DNA from: CAZMGD01 sp964565705
GTDB lineage: Bacteria; Actinomycetota; Acidimicrobiia; Acidimicrobiales; Ilumatobacteraceae
Direction of reading: 5' to 3'
Assembly: GCA_964565705.1 (NCBI GenBank)
Contig: CAZMGD010000075.1
Span: 1 to 20,419 of the forward strand
Length of the DNA: 20,419 nt
Position numbers and translations under genes: made by a program
The notes under the pieces: model-generated
What the model saw: the letters and a program-made list of their open reading frames with translations, nothing else
Databases searched by the model: none
What the model was told of the DNA's origin: nothing
In this document: positions 6,812 to 13,985 of the stretch, piece by piece
Layout of the letters: the number at the start of each line of letters is the position of its first letter
Position numbering within the stretch: the stretch's first letter is position 1

Positions 6812-7450
6812 ATGGCGCGACCGGCAGACAGGCTCGATGACGAGCCGACGAGCACGACCGGGTCGCGCCGTCACACCGGCCAAGGCGAGGAGCGCAAGCA
6901 GCAACTGCTCGACGCCGCCGCCGACCTCTTCTCCAGCCGCGGGTACGCGAGCACCCGGATCATCGACATCTGCGAGCGGGCCGGCGTCGCCAAGGGCCTC
7001 TTCTACTGGTACTTCGACACGAAGGAGTCGCTGTACGCGGAGATGATCCGCGACATGCGCAAGCGGCTGCGGCGCGTCCAGGCCGACGCGATGGATCCGG
7101 CCACGAACGCCGTCGAACGGATCCGCCAGGCCGCATTCGCTTCGATGATCTTCCTGGCGGAGAACCCCAACTTCTTCGGGTTCGCGAACGACGACACGCG
7201 CAACCCGGCGCTCAAGGGCGTCATCCAGGAGGGCGAGGCGATCTACGCGTCCGACACCGAGCGCCTGATCCGCGAGGCACAGCGTTCCGGGCACGCTCCC
7301 GACTGGCTCGATCCGCGGCTCGCCGCCGTCGGTGTGCAGTCGACGTTGGGGTCGTTCAGCGAGCTGTTGCGCGACGACGCGACGCACGAGCCGGAGGTGG
7401 TGGCTCAGTTCGCCGCGGATTGGGTGGTCCGGGCGCTGTCCGGCATGTGA
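6812..7450 (+). CDS. TetR-family transcriptional regulator
   Basis: One-component regulator, 212 aa. The N-terminal TetR DNA-binding domain is clear: KQQLLDAAADLFSSRGYAST (residues 29-48), the helix-turn-helix RIIDICERAGVAKGLFYWYF (49-68) and KESLYAEM. The rest is an alpha-helical ligand-binding and dimer domain with no recognisable ligand signature. The ATG at 6812 is used; a GTG at 6764 would add 16 residues lacking homology-like features. The stop overlaps the next start (GTGA, 7447-7450), so the regulator and the M48 protease are translationally coupled. It is divergent from the esterase gene, so likely targets are that gene and its own operon. The inducer is unknown; fatty-acid-like molecules would fit an esterase partner but that is speculation. 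Confidence 0.93.
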   Translation: MARPADRLDDEPTSTTGSRRHTGQGEERKQQLLDAAADLFSSRGYASTRIIDICERAGVAKGLFYWYFDTKESLYAEMIRDMRKRLRRVQADAMDPATNAVERIRQAAFASMIFLAENPNFFGFANDDTRNPALKGVIQEGEAIYASDTERLIREAQRSGHAPDWLDPRLAAVGVQSTLGSFSELLRDDATHEPEVVAQFAADWVVRALSGM

Positions 7451-8379
7451 CAGGGTTCGCCGTGGCCACGGGTTCCCCACGCCGACACGTCGAGGCCCCG
7501 GCGATCGCCGCGTTCATGCCGGTGCTCGCGCTCGTGCCGGTCTGGCTGCTCGCGATGCTCGTGTTCTGGTGGCCGATCCAGCTGCTCTGGTACCACCCCT
7601 TCTGGGCGTTCGCGCTCGTGTACCTGCTGTTCGGTGTCTTGTTGTTCGCCCGGCCGGTGCAGCGCATGGTGCTGACCCGATTGCTGGGCGCGCGCCGTCC
7701 GCACCCGAGCGAGGTCGGCCTGCTGCTGCCGGCGTGGCGGACCGTCGCCCAGGTCAACCACGTGCCGCCCAACCGCTACATGCTCGCCGTGCTCGACGCC
7801 GACGAGGTGAACGCGTTCGCCTGCGGGGGACACCTGGTGGTCGTCTCGTCATACGCGATCAAGATGCTCGACGAGGCCGAGCTCGAGGGTGTGCTCGCCC
7901 ACGAGCTGGCCCACCACCTCGGTCTGCACACCGTGGCGCTGACGATCGCGCAGTGGATGAGCGTGCCGATCCTCGTGCTCGCCCAGGTCGGGTTCTTCCT
8001 CCAGAACGTGGCCAGGGCAGCGACCGATGCGTTCGCGTCGCACTCTGCGGCGCTGACGGTGCTCGGCCGGTTCGTCGGCACGATCCTCACCGGAATCGGC
8101 TGGTTGTTCCTCTCCGGTGTGCTGTTCGCCAACCTGCTCGGCAACTGGGTGGGCCGAGCCAGTGAGTACCAGGCCGACCAGCGCGCCGTGGAGATGGGCT
8201 TCGGGCGCCAGCTCTCCGCCGCACTGCGCCTGGTCGTGGCCACCAGCGGCAGCCGAGACCGATCGTGGCAGGCGAAGCTGTTCGCCACCCACCCACCGGC
8301 GCGCACGCGCGTCGCGAAGATCGAGGCCATGCTGCGCGCCCGCCGCCAGGCCAGGTCGCGCCCGCGACCCGCCGGATAG
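7447..8379 (+). CDS. M48-family membrane zinc metalloprotease (HtpX/Ste24-like)
   Basis: Membrane-bound zinc peptidase, 310 aa from GTG 7447. The zinc site is complete: HELAH at residues 152-156 gives two His and the catalytic Glu153, and Glu240 in ASEYQADQRAVEMG is the third ligand. Hydrophobic segments lie at about 21-45, 51-68, 163-188 and 208-236, placing the active site between membrane segments as in HtpX. The N-terminal half of the catalytic domain (LAVLDADEVNAFACGGHLVVVSS) is also typical. HtpX-type enzymes clear damaged membrane proteins; which substrates this one cuts is unknown. The start overlaps the TetR stop (GTGA); another GTG at 7462 is possible. Its last codons form the left arm of a hairpin that precedes hemE. 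Confidence 0.9.
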   Translation: MTGFAVATGSPRRHVEAPAIAAFMPVLALVPVWLLAMLVFWWPIQLLWYHPFWAFALVYLLFGVLLFARPVQRMVLTRLLGARRPHPSEVGLLLPAWRTVAQVNHVPPNRYMLAVLDADEVNAFACGGHLVVVSSYAIKMLDEAELEGVLAHELAHHLGLHTVALTIAQWMSVPILVLAQVGFFLQNVARAATDAFASHSAALTVLGRFVGTILTGIGWLFLSGVLFANLLGNWVGRASEYQADQRAVEMGFGRQLSAALRLVVATSGSRDRSWQAKLFATHPPARTRVAKIEAMLRARRQARSRPRPAG

Positions 8380-8389
8380 GGTCGCGGGC
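8360..8389 (+). promoter_or_regulatory. GC-rich hairpin with embedded -10-like box just before hemE
   Basis: Arms 8360-8370 and 8379-8389 are an 11-bp perfect inverted repeat with an 8-base loop. It overlaps the M48 stop codon (8377-8379) and ends three bases before the hemE ATG. TAGGGT at 8377-8382 matches TA-N3-T, ten bases before the ATG. The element could end M48 transcription, hide the hemE start in read-through RNA, or be unfolded in messages that begin at the internal -10. Confidence 0.5.
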
Positions 8390-8392
8390 CAC

Positions 8393-9439
8393 ATGACCAC
8401 CCCTCCCACACCGCCGCTCGTCGCGGCCGCTCGCGGTGAGCGCCCCTCGCGCATCCCGGTGTGGTTCATGCGCCAGGCGGGCCGGAGCTTGCCGGAGTAC
8501 CGGGCCGTGCGCGGCGAGGGCAGCATCCTCGGAGCGATCTCCCAGGCCGACCTCGCCGCCGAGATCACCCTGCAGCCGGTGCGCCGCTACGGCGTGGACG
8601 GCGCGGTCATGTACAGCGACATCGTCGTGCCCGCCCATGCGGTCGGCTTCGGCATCGACGTCGCCCCCGGCACCGGTCCGGTCGCCGCGCTGCCGTTCCG
8701 CTCGGCGGACGACCTCAGGCGCCTGCGCCCGTACGAACCGGCGGTCGACGCGCCGTACATCGCCGAGGCCGTGCGCCACGTGCGCGCCGAACTGCCTGCT
8801 GACATCGCGATCCTGGCCTTCGCCGGAGCGCCGTTCACGGTCGCCAGCTACCTGGTGGAGGGCCGCCCGTCGCGGACGTACGAGCACACCAAGGCGTTGA
8901 TGCACCTCGACGAGGCGCTGTGGCACTCGCTGATGGAACGCCTCGCCGACCAGTCGATCGCCTCGATCGCCGCCCAGCTCGAGGCCGGGGCCGCCGCGTT
9001 CCAGCTGTTCGATTCCTGGGCGGGCGCGCTGAGCGATGCCGACTACCGGCGCTATGTGCAACCGCACAGCGCCCGGGTGTTCGCCGCCGTGGGCGAGCGC
9101 TTCCCGGATGCCCCCGGCATCCACTTCGGCATCGGGTGCGACCATCTGCTCGAGTCGATGACCGCGGCCGGATCGAGCGTGGTCGGACTGGACTGGCGTA
9201 CGCCGATCACCGACGCCCGGCGGCGCCTCGGGGCGGACCTCGCGGTGCAGGGCAACCTCGACCCCGCGCTCGTGCTCGCCGGAGCAGAGGTCGCGCTGGC
9301 CGGCGCCGACGCCGTGCTCGCCGACAACGGCGGGCATCCCGCCCACATCTTCAACCTCGGGCACGGGGTGCAGCCGAACACCGATCCAGGCGTGCTGGCT
9401 GCGGTCACCGCGCACGTGCACGAGCGGACACCGCGATGA
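8393..9439 (+). CDS. hemE: Uroporphyrinogen III decarboxylase
   Basis: Cytoplasmic enzyme that removes the four acetate carboxyls of uroporphyrinogen III to give coproporphyrinogen III, the last intermediate shared by the two heme branches. At 348 aa it is full length. Signature 1 is PVWFMRQAGRSLPEYR (residues 22-37, with substrate-binding Arg27 and Arg31). The catalytic Asp76 lies in VMYSDIVVP, and the second signature is FAGAPFTVASYLVEG. The C-terminal HIFNLGHGVQPNTDP block is typical. The ATG at 8393 has no Shine-Dalgarno site and follows a hairpin and a TAGGGT box. The stop overlaps the hemH start (ATGA, 9436-9439), making hemE the head of a coupled hemE-hemH-hemY unit. Confidence 0.98.
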   Translation: MTTPPTPPLVAAARGERPSRIPVWFMRQAGRSLPEYRAVRGEGSILGAISQADLAAEITLQPVRRYGVDGAVMYSDIVVPAHAVGFGIDVAPGTGPVAALPFRSADDLRRLRPYEPAVDAPYIAEAVRHVRAELPADIAILAFAGAPFTVASYLVEGRPSRTYEHTKALMHLDEALWHSLMERLADQSIASIAAQLEAGAAAFQLFDSWAGALSDADYRRYVQPHSARVFAAVGERFPDAPGIHFGIGCDHLLESMTAAGSSVVGLDWRTPITDARRRLGADLAVQGNLDPALVLAGAEVALAGADAVLADNGGHPAHIFNLGHGVQPNTDPGVLAAVTAHVHERTPR

Positions 9440-10344
9440 CCACCGGCGTGGTGCTGATGGCCTACGGTGCGCCGCGCCACCGCGACGACCTCCTCGCCTA
9501 CTACACCGACATCCGACGCGGCCGCCCGCCGACCGACGAGCAGTTGGCACAGCTCGCCGCCCGCTACGACGCGATCTCGACCGGCGGCGACCTGTCGCCC
9601 CTCGGCCGCCGCACCGCGAATCAGGCGGCTGCGCTGCAACGCGCGCTCGACGCGATCCGACCGGGTGAGTTCGATGTCGCGATCGGGATGAAGCACGCCC
9701 CACCCCGGATCGAGGACGCCGTGCGCCGGCTGGTGGGCGACGGCGTGGATCGGCTGGTCGGCATCGTGATGGCACCGCACTACTCGGCGCTGTCGATCGG
9801 CGAGTACCTCGCCAGGATGCAGGCCGCGGCCGGAGACGTCCCGACGACGGCGGTCACGAGCTGGGCGACCGAACCCGCCTACGTCGAGTTCCTCGCGGAC
9901 GAGGTCGGCCGATTGCTGGAGGCGATGCCGGCCAACACCAAGGTGCTGTTCACCGCCCACTCCCTGCCGGAGCGGGTGATCGCGATGGGCGACCCCTACC
10001 CGGAGGAGCTGCGGGCCACCGCCGCCGCCGTCGGTGCCCGGCTCGGGCTCGGCCCGTGGAGCGCGTGGTCGATCGCCTGGCAGTCGGCGGGCCGCACCCC
10101 CGAGCCCTGGCTGGGGCCCGACATCCTCACCGTCATCGACTCGCTGGCCGCCAGCGAGAACGCTGCGGGCATCGTCGTGTGCCCCTGCGGCTTCGTCGCC
10201 GACCACCTGGAGATCCTGTACGACCTCGATGTCGAAGCACGGGCCCGGGCCAAGGCGCGCCGTCTGGCGTTCGGCCGCACCCGGACGCTCAACGCCGATC
10301 CGGTGGTGTTCGCAGCGCTCGCCCAGCGGGTCGCCGAGGAGTGA
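9436..10344 (+). CDS. hemH: Ferrochelatase (probably coproporphyrin ferrochelatase)
   Basis: Inserts ferrous iron into a porphyrin. In actinobacteria the substrate is generally coproporphyrin III (CpfC), so protoporphyrin use is less likely. The protein has 302 aa, slightly short. Family landmarks: VLMAYGAP at the start, GMKHAPPRIEDAV, APHYSALSIGEY, TAHSLPERV with metal-site His175, SAWQSAG-like block AWQSAGRTPEPWLGPD, and GFVADHLEILYD with Glu259. Two cysteines (Cys249 and Cys251, in CPCGFVADH) precede that Glu; some actinobacterial ferrochelatases hold a [2Fe-2S] cluster, but a full four-Cys set cannot be assigned here. It is coupled by a 4-bp overlap to hemE, and its stop shares one base with the hemY start (TGATG at 10342-10346). 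Confidence 0.95.
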   Translation: MTTGVVLMAYGAPRHRDDLLAYYTDIRRGRPPTDEQLAQLAARYDAISTGGDLSPLGRRTANQAAALQRALDAIRPGEFDVAIGMKHAPPRIEDAVRRLVGDGVDRLVGIVMAPHYSALSIGEYLARMQAAAGDVPTTAVTSWATEPAYVEFLADEVGRLLEAMPANTKVLFTAHSLPERVIAMGDPYPEELRATAAAVGARLGLGPWSAWSIAWQSAGRTPEPWLGPDILTVIDSLAASENAAGIVVCPCGFVADHLEILYDLDVEARARAKARRLAFGRTRTLNADPVVFAALAQRVAEE

Positions 10345-11726
10345 TGGACCGCCACGTCGTCGTCGTCGGCGGTGGGATCACGGGGCTCGCCGCAGCCCAC
10401 GCGCTCGCCCACGACGAGGATCCACCGCGGGTGACGGTGCTGGAGGCAGCCGAGCGGCTCGGCGGCAAGATCGCGACGTCACCGTTCGCCGGGCTGCCGG
10501 CGGTCGACGAGGGCGCTGATGCGTTCCTGACGCGGGTGCCCTGGGCCAGCGAGCTCGTCCGTGAGGTGGGGCTCGGCGATCACCTCACCACGCCGGCGAC
10601 CGGCAGCGCCTCGATCTGGCAGCCCGCCCGCGCCCCACGCCTGCACCCGATCCCCGCCGGGCTCGTGCTCGGTGTCCCGTCCGGCGCGCTCACGCTCGCC
10701 CGCAGCCACCTGTTGAGCGTGCGCGGCAAGGCTCGGGCGGCGATCGAGCCGCTGCTGCCGCGGCGCGACACGGACGGATCCGTCGGCGCGCTGATCCGCA
10801 GCCGCTTCGGCGACGAGGTCGAGGAGTTGCTCGTCGACCCGTTGATCGGCAGCATCTACGCCGCCGACACGGACCGGATGGACCTGGCCGCGGTCCCCCA
10901 GGTGCAGGCGCTCGCGGCGAGGGGCCGCAGCCTGCTGCTCGCCACCCGCCGTTCACGGCGCGACGCGGGGTCCGCGCCGACGGGTCCGGTGTTCGAGGCG
11001 CCGACGGCCGGCATGGGGGCGTTCGTCGCCGCGCTGGCCGCCGACCTGCGCGCTGCCGGCGTCGACCTGCGCACCGGCGCGCCGGCCACCACGTTCGAGC
11101 GCGACGGTCACGAGTACGTCGTCGACGGGATCCGCGCCGAGGCGGTGATCGTCGCCACCCCGACGGCCAGCGCAGGCGCGCTGGTGGGCGAGATCGCGCC
11201 GGAAGCGGCAGCGCTGCTCGCCGGCTGGGAGTACGCGTCGGTCGTCATGGTCACGCTGGCCGCGGGTGGCCTCGGCGGCCGGTTGCACGGGAGCGGCTAC
11301 CTCGTGCCCAAGCCGGTGCAGCGACGTGTCACCGCGGCGTCGTTCGCGTCCAACAAGTGGGCGCACCTGCAGCCGCCCGACGGCAGTGCCCTCCTTCGCG
11401 TCTCCATCGGCCGCGACGGCGCGCCGCCCGACGATCTCGACGACGATCACGCCCTCGCCGCCGTCGTGGACGAAGTGGGTGAGCACGTCGGCGCTGCGAT
11501 CCATCCGATCGACGTGCGCATCACCCGCTGGCAGGACGCGTTCCCCCAGTACCGCCCGGGCCACCCGCGACGGGTCGCTGCGGTCCGAGACGCCCTGCGC
11601 CGGGCCGCCCCCGGGGTCGAGGTGTGCGGCGCCGCCTACGACGGCATCGGCATCCCGGCATGCATCCGCCAGGGCCAGCAGGCCGCCGCCGCGGTGTCCC
11701 GAGCGCTGGACGCCGCGCGAGAATGA
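10344..11726 (+). CDS. hemY: HemY-type coproporphyrinogen/protoporphyrinogen III oxidase
   Basis: FAD enzyme that oxidises the porphyrinogen macrocycle. In Gram-positive lineages this HemY type is coproporphyrinogen III oxidase (CgoX) and works before the ferrochelatase. It has 460 aa. The N-terminus carries the dinucleotide-binding fold VVVVGGGITGLAAAHAL (residues 5-21) and the ribose-binding stretch LEAAERLGGKI. Family blocks include EGADAFLTRVPWASELVREVGLGDHL, the segment DPLIGSIYAADTDRMDL, the central APTAGMGAF-like region, and the C-terminal FAD motif CGAAYDGIGIPACIRQG. The start shares a base with the hemH stop; its own stop overlaps the sortase start (ATGA, 11723-11726). No hemN, hemG or hemQ/chdC is in view, so the pathway branch is inferred from family knowledge. 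Confidence 0.95.
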   Translation: MDRHVVVVGGGITGLAAAHALAHDEDPPRVTVLEAAERLGGKIATSPFAGLPAVDEGADAFLTRVPWASELVREVGLGDHLTTPATGSASIWQPARAPRLHPIPAGLVLGVPSGALTLARSHLLSVRGKARAAIEPLLPRRDTDGSVGALIRSRFGDEVEELLVDPLIGSIYAADTDRMDLAAVPQVQALAARGRSLLLATRRSRRDAGSAPTGPVFEAPTAGMGAFVAALAADLRAAGVDLRTGAPATTFERDGHEYVVDGIRAEAVIVATPTASAGALVGEIAPEAAALLAGWEYASVVMVTLAAGGLGGRLHGSGYLVPKPVQRRVTAASFASNKWAHLQPPDGSALLRVSIGRDGAPPDDLDDDHALAAVVDEVGEHVGAAIHPIDVRITRWQDAFPQYRPGHPRRVAAVRDALRRAAPGVEVCGAAYDGIGIPACIRQGQQAAAAVSRALDAARE

Positions 11727-12448
11727 CGGGCGTGTTCCGGGCGAGCGGTTCGCGCAGGCGTTCCTGCGGGCTCCTGATCGGTGCGGCCGCGCTGCTGGCC
11801 GCATGCGGCGGCGCCACGAAGGCGAGCGAGAGCCCGACCCCGACGTTGATCACGACGCCGACCACGACCACGACGACGCTGGCGCCTGCGACGGCCGCAG
11901 CGACGATCGCCACCACGACCACGGCCCCGACGACGACCACGACGACGACGCTGGCGCCTGAGACGACGACCACGACGGTCGCGCCGACGACGGTCGTCGC
12001 CCTGCCCGCCGAGGATCAGGCGCCGATCGCTCCCCCGGCGAACAACGCCAGCGAGCCCCTCACACCGATCGGGCGGATCGAGATCCCGGCGATCGGCGTC
12101 GACAAGACCATGTACGAGGGCATCACCCTGAAGACCCTCAACCGGGGTCCCGGCCACTGGCCCGGCACCGCCTCGGCCGGTCACCTCGGCAACGCCGTGA
12201 TCGCCGGCCACCGCGTCAGCCACAACAAGGACTTCCGCAACGTCGACCAGCTCCAGCCCGGCGATGAGATCATCCTCTCCGACGACACCGGTCGCTACGT
12301 GTACAAGGTGTCGCGTACTGAGATCGTCAAACCGGATGCGATCTGGATCATCGACCCGACACCCACGGCGACCGTGACCCTGTTCGCCTGCCACCCTCCC
12401 GGCTCGACGCGCGAGCGCATCGTGGTCTTCGCCGATCTCGCGACCTGA
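11723..12448 (+). CDS. Lipoprotein sortase (class D/E-like) with Thr-rich stalk
   Basis: Cysteine transpeptidase of the sortase family, 241 aa, exported. The N-terminus has Arg residues, a hydrophobic stretch LLIGAAALLAAC and a lipobox L25-A26-A27-C28, followed directly by GG. It should therefore be lipid-anchored at Cys28 instead of held by the usual transmembrane helix. Residues 39-90 form a Thr/Pro/Ala stalk. The sortase domain starts near residue 115 (GRIEIPAIGVDKTMYEGI), with His163 in AVIAGHRVSH, nucleophile Cys223 in TLFACHPPGS, and Arg232 as the likely catalytic Arg (Arg230 is near). The TLxxC pattern is close to the TLxTC of class D/E sortases. No LPxTG or LAxTG substrate gene is seen nearby. 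The start overlaps hemY by four bases and lnt follows after four bases, so it is probably in the same transcript. Confidence 0.92.
   Translation: MTGVFRASGSRRRSCGLLIGAAALLAACGGATKASESPTPTLITTPTTTTTTLAPATAAATIATTTTAPTTTTTTTLAPETTTTTVAPTTVVALPAEDQAPIAPPANNASEPLTPIGRIEIPAIGVDKTMYEGITLKTLNRGPGHWPGTASAGHLGNAVIAGHRVSHNKDFRNVDQLQPGDEIILSDDTGRYVYKVSRTEIVKPDAIWIIDPTPTATVTLFACHPPGSTRERIVVFADLAT
11837..11992 (+). repeat. Low-complexity ACG/ACC repeats encoding the sortase stalk
   Basis: The stretch is built mostly of ACG and ACC codons giving runs of up to seven Thr, with TTLAPA and TTLAPE repeats. A unit of CCACGACGACG followed by CTGGCGCCTG occurs twice, about 75 bp apart. The repeats stay in frame. 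On the opposite strand they produce a meaningless Val-rich frame. Confidence 0.8.
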
Positions 12449-12452
12449 CCGC

Positions 12453-13985
12453 ATGAACCGCTGGTTGCGCCTCGGCGGCGCGGTCCTCTCCGGGCTCGCG
12501 GTCGCGCTCTCCCTGCCTCCCTGGGGGTTCTGGCCGCTCGCCCTCCTCGGCGTGACGGGCCTGGAGCTGCTGGTCGCCACGGAACCGGCCCGGCGGCGCC
12601 GGTCGCTGCTGTGCTTCTGCTTCGCGTTCGCCTGGCTCGCGCCCGGCATGGCGTGGATGTGGTTCCTGACCCAGCCCGGCTACATCGTCGCCACGGCGGT
12701 GTTCGCCGGCTTCCATGCGGCGGCGGCCGCGGCGGCGCCCGAGGGACGCTGGGCGGTGTTCGGGCGGCCGGCGGCTCACGTGCTGGCGGAGTCGTTGCGG
12801 TTGTGCTTCCCCTTCGGCGGCGTGCCGCTCGCGACGCTGGCGATCAGCCAGGCATCCGGACCGCTGCTCGGCCTCGCCCGCGTGGGTGGGGTGCTGCTGA
12901 TCGCCTGGGTGCTGTGGCAGCTCGCCGCGCTGCTGGCGGCCGCGATCCTTCGCTGGCGGCACCTGTCCACCGACGTCGCCGGCTGGCGCGCGCTGTCGGC
13001 CGGCGCCGCGGTGCTGGTGCTCGCGCTGGCGCTCGCCGCGGTCGCGCCGCGCGGGCACGACGTGGGCGAGAGCCTGCGCATCGCCGTCGTGCAGGGAGGC
13101 GGACCGCAGGGCACCCGGGCCAGTGAGACCGGCACCGAAGAGGTGTTCGAGCGCCACATCGCGGCGACCGAGACGATCCCGACCGGCACGCCGCTCGACC
13201 TCGTGATGTGGCCGGAGAACGTCATCGACACCGACGAGGTGCCCTTCGCCGAGAGCGACAAGCTGGACGCGGTCGCCGCCCAGGCCGACCGGCTCGGCGT
13301 GCCGTTCACCGTCGGCATCACCGAGGATGCCGGGCCTGGGCGCTTCACCAACGCCCAGGTGGTCGTGATGCCCGACGGGTCGGTGACGTCGCGCTACGAC
13401 AAGGTGCGCCGCGTGCCCTTCGGCGAGTACATCCCGCTGCGCGGCCTGCTCGAGTCGCTCGGCCTGCCGGTCGATCAGGTGCCGAGCGACGCCGTCGCCG
13501 GCGAGGATCCGGCGGTGATCGACATCCCCCAGGCCCGGCTCGGTGTGGTGATCTCGTGGGAGGTGTTCTTCGGCGGCCGGGGCCGCGACGCGATCGGCCA
13601 CGGGGGCCAGGTGCTGCTGAACCCGACGAACGGGTCGAGCTACACGGGGACGATCCTCCAGACCCAGCAGGTCGCGTCGTCGCGGCTGCGGGCGACGGAG
13701 CTGGGTCGGTGGGTGGTCCAGGCGTCGCCGACTGGGTTCAGCGCGTTCATCTCCCCGGACGGCGACGTCTACGACCGCACCGCGGTCAGCGAGCAGGCCG
13801 TGCTGTACCGCGACGTCCCCCTGCGCGAAGGGTCCACCTGGTACCTCCACCTCGGCGACAAGCCCTGGGCCGCGCTCGCCGCCCTCGTCCTCTTGCTGTC
13901 CTGGCTCGCCACCTCGTCTCCTGCCGCCGTCGTGCGCTCGCGCGGGCGCACGACGGGGGCAGAAACGGTCACGTCTCCAACATGA
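12453..13985 (+). CDS. lnt: Apolipoprotein N-acyltransferase homologue with Ser in place of the catalytic Cys
   Basis: Membrane protein of the nitrilase superfamily that adds the third acyl chain to lipoproteins. It has 510 aa. About six hydrophobic segments fill residues 5-205, then an extracytoplasmic nitrilase domain (about 208-460) and a last membrane helix near 472-488. Landmarks include LSLPPWGFWPLAL, WMWFLTQPGY and FPFGGVPLATLA. In the catalytic domain Glu255 (MWPEN) and Lys317 (SRYDKVRRVPFGEYIP) are in place. The third triad position, normally Cys in an ICYE or ICWE block, reads ISWEVFF with Ser368 (codon TCG at 13554-13556). The fold is clearly Lnt, but activity is uncertain: it may use Ser, act on another step, or be inactive. 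Upstream, the sortase lipoprotein gene ends four bases before the ATG. The 3' end overlaps dtd by 17 bp. Confidence 0.93.
   Translation: MNRWLRLGGAVLSGLAVALSLPPWGFWPLALLGVTGLELLVATEPARRRRSLLCFCFAFAWLAPGMAWMWFLTQPGYIVATAVFAGFHAAAAAAAPEGRWAVFGRPAAHVLAESLRLCFPFGGVPLATLAISQASGPLLGLARVGGVLLIAWVLWQLAALLAAAILRWRHLSTDVAGWRALSAGAAVLVLALALAAVAPRGHDVGESLRIAVVQGGGPQGTRASETGTEEVFERHIAATETIPTGTPLDLVMWPENVIDTDEVPFAESDKLDAVAAQADRLGVPFTVGITEDAGPGRFTNAQVVVMPDGSVTSRYDKVRRVPFGEYIPLRGLLESLGLPVDQVPSDAVAGEDPAVIDIPQARLGVVISWEVFFGGRGRDAIGHGGQVLLNPTNGSSYTGTILQTQQVASSRLRATELGRWVVQASPTGFSAFISPDGDVYDRTAVSEQAVLYRDVPLREGSTWYLHLGDKPWAALAALVLLLSWLATSSPAAVVRSRGRTTGAETVTSPT

Noticed and set aside
11521..11973. Val-rich minus-strand frame that looks like a membrane protein
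   Set aside because: It is the complement of the Thr-codon repeats of the sortase stalk (ACG/ACC read as CGT/GGT), not a real hydrophobic protein.
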